The position numbers and the translations under genes were made by a program. 64,000 bases of DNA from Catonia carolina (taxonomy: Eukaryota > Arthropoda > Insecta > Hemiptera > Achilidae). Positions 57,821-64,000 of the stretch are shown here, one piece after another. The stretch is from NCBI GenBank assembly GCA_035578175.1, contig JAQMRL010000008.1:58641541-58705540 (forward strand), written 5' to 3'. Within the stretch, counting starts at the first letter, position 1; every line of letters begins with the position of its first letter. The notes under the pieces are model-generated. The model was not told where the DNA came from and made no database searches. It saw only the letters and a program-made list of their open reading frames with translations.

Positions 57821-59785
57821 AATCTTGAAAACTAAACAAGATAGAAGTTAGTAGAGTATACTAAGCATAACTGTAGATTAAAAATACATAACGAAATATT
57901 TTTACATTTTCTTACAAATAAGTCATGTTAAAAAATTAACAAGTTATTTTTACAAACCGTAAAATTATGTAGTTAACATTTCCTGAATATATAATAGTAA
58001 CAAATTATTATAAATATACGTAATCTAATCTAAGTAAATATACAACTTACGTATTATTTTATAGATAATCAAAGCGATAGAAAATTAGATCAATTTCGTA
58101 TGTTGATGTGCGTCAAAATTATTTTATTGCCAGGGGAAACATACCTATTGATAGATAAATAGATAGAAACCGTGTACTTGAAATTTTAAGATAAAAATAA
58201 AGAAAAAATAAGTTATGAACGCGTTGTTTTTACAGTGAGAATGATAGATAATCACACCCACTGGATAAATCCCTAAGGATTATTCGAATGTTTGTATCCT
58301 CCCACTCATAAAATTACTATCTAAGTACCCTGAGGATTATTCGTATTAGAGATAACCGATCATCAAACCAACCAACTTCCTTCTAAACAAATTATCACTT
58401 TATTCAAAAACAAATCAAAACCTACTTAACGAAATATTTATGTACATTATAAATTATTTTAATTTCTTTGAAATTTATTCATGTTCTAATAATTTAGTAG
58501 CTTCTAGCATTAAGTTATTTGAAATTGTAGGATATTTAAGAAATTGTATTACTGTTTTTATGAAAGTAAGAATAAAAATAACATTAAGTATTTGTTAAGT
58601 TACAAACAAGTTTGAAATATGTGAAAAGAAATTTCAAATTGAGTAATCATGTAATTTAATTTAATTGTGTATCATTTAATTTTTCTGTATAAATAGAAAT
58701 AAAATTTCAGTACTTATTCTGATATTTGAACTAAATTATTTCAATATTAGACTGATTCAATGTTTCATGATTAAATATGGTGTTCAAGGCACATTGCAAG
58801 GCGTATTTATGTATTTTCAGTCAAAGGAATAACCAATTTATATTATATAATATATATAATATATTATATTATAGATATATTGTAACACATCGGCTGAACG
58901 GAAAATGAGGTTTCCGACTATGGTGCTTTTGATTAAATTTGACAGGTATAATTCACTTCCTCCATAACTAGCGGCTAGTTTTATAGTCACGTGACATTTA
59001 TTCTACAATAGAGTAAGAAGTTGTATTGCACAATTAAGCTATGTTTTTTCTACTATTATTTTTATTTGTCTGCATTATTCTATTTTACTCATTGTTAATC
59101 TATTTTTCTGTTACATTCATTATCCTCTAGAAATTCATTTATGCATTTTATAGTACAAACAGTATCAATCTTGCCAGTAGTCAGTAATGTGTGAACCATT
59201 GTGAAGTTGGTCTGTGTTAAATGAAGTGAAGAATAAAATTTTTTAACAGGTTTGTAGTATGCGGAAATAGATTCTTCGTCACAAGCATATAGTGTACTAT
59301 TTTTGATAATTGTGTACTACTATAAATAAGGAATTAATTATTATTTGACTGTAAATGGCTATACTTTTGTTTTAGTTAAGTTCAGTTCAAGTCTTATATT
59401 TTTAAATTATTTTGGAATCGATGAGTCTAATATTGAGTTAATTAGTTATTGTAAAATTATCTTGTAGTTATAACTGTTAATAATAATATAAGTAAATAGT
59501 TTGTAAATTTAAAAGAACAACAAGATTCCGAAAGTACCTGGAATTAATGTCTTAACATGTTGTGACCTTCGTTACCACTTAGGAAAATTAAACCTTATTT
59601 TTCCTTTTAAAAATGCTCTTTAAAGTAATATCCTTGGGAATTTCACATTGATTATTGTATCAAAATGCTCGGAAATGAATTTTACACAAACGAAAAAATG
59701 TAGTTCCGTGTTTTAAAATGAGTCAAATAACTGAAATTAAACAATAAATTGTTTTACCGTTTAGGAGAATTTTAGAGTAAGTAGG
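57821..59785. other. AT-rich DNA, no gene seen
   Basis: An A/T palindrome occurs at 58845-58880. No gene. Confidence 0.4.
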
Positions 59786-59789
59786 TAAT

Positions 59790-60030
59790 TTTAGACATTA
59801 AAAAATTTTTATGGAAGCTCGTTTTGCAGTCTATATTTTCAAAATTCTTCTCTGTAGACTACTTTTCTTTGTTCCCATCCATATTATGTTCTGCTTTCGC
59901 TATTCGCTAAAGTCCTTAAAGTTTGTAATATGTGCTTGGTTTGACTTAGTTTATTCCAATATTTAATAGATACGTTCTGTCCTCTTATTTATTCTTATTT
60001 GTTCTAGGTCGATTGGCTAGTTACGAAGTG
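59790..60030. repeat. Weak repeat family G, copy 3
   Basis: 'TTTATGGAAGCTCGTTTTGC' and 'GTTTGTAATATGTGCTTGGT' align loosely with the copies at 43.9 and 56.2 kb. Confidence 0.28.
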
Positions 60031-60498
60031 ACCTAAAATAATCAGCAGTTTGCCACCTACTTAATGCAGTTACCAGTACGATTACCGTTTACTGATTGCC
60101 TCTATTAACCTTTTGGTTCCTGGATAGTTCTTATTTTCTTTGTAACCTGCATTTCTCATCCACTGTTTTCGGACATATTAGGCCTAAAACTAATGTTAAA
60201 CATTCAACTGTAATTCTAACTTCCCGATTATATAGAAAGTTGAAATTCTGCTCGTTCCTTCTTTAGATGTTGGACAGAACTACAAAACTAAAGCATTTGA
60301 ATTTCGATTACTGAAATTTAATGGGTAAACATCGAATAAAGACACTAAAGTAATACATCTTCTCAAAGAGCTTCAGCTCTAAAACTAGGCAGGCATATTC
60401 TCTAATCGATAAGAAGGAAAAGTAAAGCATTTTGACCATAGGTCTATGCTTCTATAGTATAAAAAGAGGGTTAGTTACCCTAAAGCAGTACATAATTG

Positions 60499-61180
60499 AA
60501 GGGCTTAGTGGATAACCGTGCTATGCATCAAAAATATAGTTTTGAGAGAAAAATGCGATCAAAATTCTAAGGTCCCGTCATTTTGTGAATTGTCTGACTT
60601 TCATTTTGACTCGTGTGTATTATTGCCTCTTCAAGGAAATTTATATTATTGAATTTAAAATCTTCAACTTTACTTCTTAAATTTTTTTTATAATTTTCTT
60701 ATGATTGTAATGCCTTCATCCATTAAAAATTTGATTACTCACTATCTCGTCTGAGATAGGATGAACATTATTTACTATAAATAACACAAAAAAAGTTTCT
60801 TATAAGGGTGTTAAGAATAACATTACTTCAAATTTTTACTGATAAAGATAAATTATCTGGTTAAATACTGTAGCCACAGTTAATGGTTTTATTCTAAAAC
60901 GAAAGTGTCTTGCATAATGAAGGAAGAAAAATGCCAAGTAATCATAACATTTTCATTCACTAAAAAGTATAAATTAAGCAGTACACAGGACATAATTTTA
61001 CTATACTATTTTTCAGGGCTGATGAGCTCTGAACGTACGCATTGCCCCCTACCCACTTCATAGCTAGCCAATGACTTGCCAGCAACGTTGCCAACACTTG
61101 CTCTCGTAGCTCTGTTATACTATATTTTGTCAGCCATTTTATTTATTCTTTCAATAACAATTATAGCCTATGAATATACA
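60499..61180 (+). repeat. Repeat family E, copy 2
   Basis: Collinear with 38955-39985 but lacking most of its central insert. The end block at about 61022-61110 (CTCTGAACGTACGCATTGCC ... CAGCAACGTTGCCAACA) is far better conserved than the rest. Confidence 0.65.
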
Positions 61181-62530
61181 ATCAACTGATTATATTATAA
61201 AGTGTTGCATGTTAACGCGCTCTATAATCGATGAACGAAATCCAAGACACGAGTGAACTACTGCGGCTCTTATACGCATACGCGCGTAATGTTTGTCACG
61301 CTGAAACATTCGTACAATCTGACAACGCTGGCAAACATTAATTAGAAAGAAATAATATATTCTGTGTCGTCTTTAAAACTAAATGTACACATAGCGTCTT
61401 TATCAGTAACAAAAACTTAGTTTTTGAAAATTGTTACATACAACGTTTATCCACCACAGCCCTTCAACTCTGTACTTCTCGAAAGAGCTAAATTGATTTT
61501 GAAAAACGGAATTTATATTTAAAATTGACGCTAAGAAAATCTAAAAACATGAACCGAAATGAAGGAAATGTGCAAAGACATTAAACCGGTTTTTAAATGC
61601 ATTCCACTGAGACGAAATAATCTCAGTTGCAGCGCGATTTAATTGTTAATTTTAGTCTTTCGGGGAAAAATCTAAATTATCAGCAATGTGAAAAATGAAC
61701 TTGTGATTTTTATTTGATTTCAAAGTCTATATGTTATAAAATTTAGTATTTAATTAATGACCAGAAGTTTTTTTTTTCAAGTAAATAACTGCAGGTGTAA
61801 AGACAAACATTCCTCATAATAAAACATATAAACAGAAACTTGAATAAATATAAAACTAAATTAACTTGATAAAGAAAATCAACGTCCGTAAGCAATAGGT
61901 TTGCATCTTATTACACAGAGACCTCTAATGTAATGGTATAATAGTTCGATGCTTAGAATTATAACTATTGGAATGCCTAGGGCAAATTAAACACTGTGCC
62001 AATTGCCTAACCACAGCAGCGTGCTATCCAATAATAGGCCTCTATATCTATCCACAATAGAAAGTCTATCAATTATAAACTGAAATGCTTATTATTTGAA
62101 AATTGATTTTCAAATTTCCGTTATCCAATGATACTTTAGCTTCCTCTATTCAAAGCAATTCATTTTAATGGTTTTTCTTTCTCGAAATAAGTTGTAATAT
62201 TTTTTTTGAAACTAATTGTATAATTTAATTTATTTTGTTATAAAGTTTTTTATATATTACCTGATCTTTAGAGAATGGATATATCTTTATAGTGTAACAT
62301 TATCGTTTTGATCAATTATAATCAAAGAATTAAATAGCTTTTTGATATTTATTCTAAGTGTAAGAACCATGTACTTATTATTTTAATTCGTTAATAAAAA
62401 TACTTTTAACATTGTTTTATAATATTCACGTTAAAAAATGCCTGAAAAGTTTAAAAATTCCTTTTTGATATTACGACTAACTATTCATTTTATAGGATGC
62501 GGTTGACCTTTTAAAAATAAATTTAATAAC
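61181..62530. other. No gene seen
   Basis: A less A/T-rich patch at 61200-61340 has no assigned feature; the rest is A/T-rich. Confidence 0.4.
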
Positions 62531-62544
62531 TTATTTGAATTTTT

Positions 62545-63164
62545 TTTGTCTTGAATTTTTATTACGGTACTGTACATTGAGCTGCACATTTTCCGTAAAT
62601 GATATTTAAATGGTGGTGGGGAGTTTCGCATTAAGGAGAAGAGGTACCCAGTGGCACATTCTCCATTTGTAACTATGGGTATTATCCGTTATTTAGACCA
62701 AGAGGTCTCTACTCCATTTTCGCCTTAGACGTCACACAGGTGGAAAGTTCCTTGTAGCTAGATCACGGGCTAGTTGGTTTGGATGGACATCTAGTCATTC
62801 GTGAAATTTACTATACAAGGACGCGGTTAGCTCCTTCACTGTCGGAATTTTGAAATCGTCGTGGAGGGTTTTATTGCTTACATAAAAAGGAGCGCCAGAA
62901 GCAAGTCTTAAGAATTTTGATTGAAAGGCCTGGATCGACTTTAAATTACTCTCTGCCGCTACTCCAAATAGCTGGACACCATAAGTCCAGATTGGTCTCA
63001 AAAGGAGTTTGTATAATAAAATGTTGGAGCGGAGGTTCAATTTCGATTGAGGGTTAATTAAACAGTAGAGTAGCTTCTGGCGGCAGTTAAGTTCTAAACG
63101 TGTAGTACGCAGATGATGCTTCCAAGTTAGTCGTCTGTCAAGCCACAAACCAAGATACCACACC
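62545..63164 (-). mobile_element. LINE-A copy, 5'-truncated, with target duplication
   Basis: 620 bp, nearly identical to 29985-30603. A perfect 12-bp duplication ATTTGAATTTTT lies at 62533-62544 and 63165-63176. The minus strand encodes the RT tail from YLGLWLDRRLTWKHHLR to a premature stop before the end (frame 62795-63166, whose first codons lie in the flank). This is a classic dead-on-arrival insertion and, by its low divergence, a recent one. Confidence 0.92.
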
Positions 63165-63179
63165 ATTTGAATTTTTAAA

Positions 63180-64000
63180 TGAAATTACAATCATTTAAAA
63201 AATATAGTTAAATTGATTAAACAAACTTATAATTAATATATTTTTTTAATTATTGGCATTTTGAACGACAAAAACGCCGACTTCATTCCCGGCTAGCGTC
63301 TGAATTTTATTACAGGTTTAAACTCATTGTTCCATTTCCGACCTGTTCTTTTGGCCTGTAGAGTGAGTTCAGAAAGCGCTGGAAAAATGTCTCGAATTAC
63401 CCTGTACAAGTGCCAATTCGGTATAATTTCAATAAGCTAGTATTTATAATATCAATAGTCAGGTGAATATTAAAATATTTCTACATCAATCTACAAAAAA
63501 TCAGCTATGAACAAACATATAATTAATAAAACCATTATTCATAGAAGTTTCTAATTATTCTAAACAAACTAAGAAATGATAAGATAGTTGACCAAATAAA
63601 AATAGTTAGTCAGTCAAACATTACGATCATCCACCTATAAAATCTGTAAGAGCTACTTAGCTCTTACGCAGCTTCTACTATTTTATTTAAGTCTGAATTG
63701 GGAAAAATAATTAATATTCAAATTTTAACACTTGTCTACCTTTAAAGAGTTAGAAGACCATCAGTATCCTCGATAACAGAGAAGATACTCACGGACTGAA
63801 ACGTTTTAAAAAAATTGGACTTTACAATTTTGTTAATCATATAACTTTTCTACTTCCACTACTAATCATGGTCATCTCATAAAAGGCATCATTAGCATCT
63901 CAATCATCGTCATCGTCATCTTCAGCTACAACTACTACATGCTTTAATGTGTTAATGCAGTTTAGTTTTGTCCTTTACTCAAAGTTAAGTTTCGTGAAAT
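63180..64000. other. No gene seen
   Basis: AT-rich to the window end. A short CATCGTCATCGTCATC trinucleotide run is near 63905-63922. Confidence 0.4.

Noticed and set aside
58845..58880. A/T palindrome as a replication or cruciform element
   Set aside because: Simple TA-type sequence expected in AT-rich DNA.

Overview
The window is an AT-rich (roughly 70% by eye), gene-poor stretch of an insect nuclear genome. It holds one convincing host gene, a klumpfuss (klu)-type C2H2 zinc-finger transcription factor at 4889-6229 on the + strand, whose protein-coding part lies in a single exon behind a clear splice acceptor. The tRNA-derived SINE called T1 here resembles SINEs I associate with hemipteran genomes, so a hemipteran is my best guess; this is inference from memory, not something the sequence proves.

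Almost everything else recognisable is transposon-derived. (i) Non-LTR retrotransposons: a Jockey-like family (LINE-A) with a 567-codon open reverse transcriptase at 30133-31836 and two more copies; a second Jockey-like family (LINE-B) with a 5'-inverted (twin-primed) copy at 32255-33192 and a SINE-split copy at 36405-37515; and several decayed C-terminal reverse-transcriptase fragments of other lineages (about 2.1, 18.9, 20.8, 29.7, 46.2, 50.2, 53.5 and 54.3 kb). (ii) A dispersed retroposon of about 390 bp, called S390 here, present ten times in 64 kb; five copies have perfect 9-11 bp target-site duplications that define the element's ends. (iii) At least three tRNA-derived SINE types (T1, T2, T3). 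(iv) DNA transposons: a broken mariner (16360-17082), a pogo/Tigger-like element with TA duplication (31850-33497), a piggyBac-like non-autonomous element with TTAA ends (23128-23682) and a Harbinger-like MITE with TAA ends (3332-3596). (v) Unnamed repeat families: R (seven pieces, several carrying a CA microsatellite), E (two copies at 39 and 60.5 kb) and G (three weak copies).

Layout: 1-4.7 kb is repeats and the klu upstream region; 4.7-6.7 kb is klu; 6.7-16 kb is mostly empty AT-rich DNA with scattered SINEs; 16-27 kb holds mariner, R, S390 and piggyBac elements; 27-37.5 kb is a nested transposon cluster; 37.5-64 kb is mixed repeats and empty DNA. The insertion order can be read locally: LINE-B jumped into the Tigger-like element, and S390 jumped into another LINE-B copy. 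I found no CRISPR, operon, rRNA or true tRNA gene and no other host gene. The most interesting material is the S390 family and the exact molecular scars of retrotransposition.
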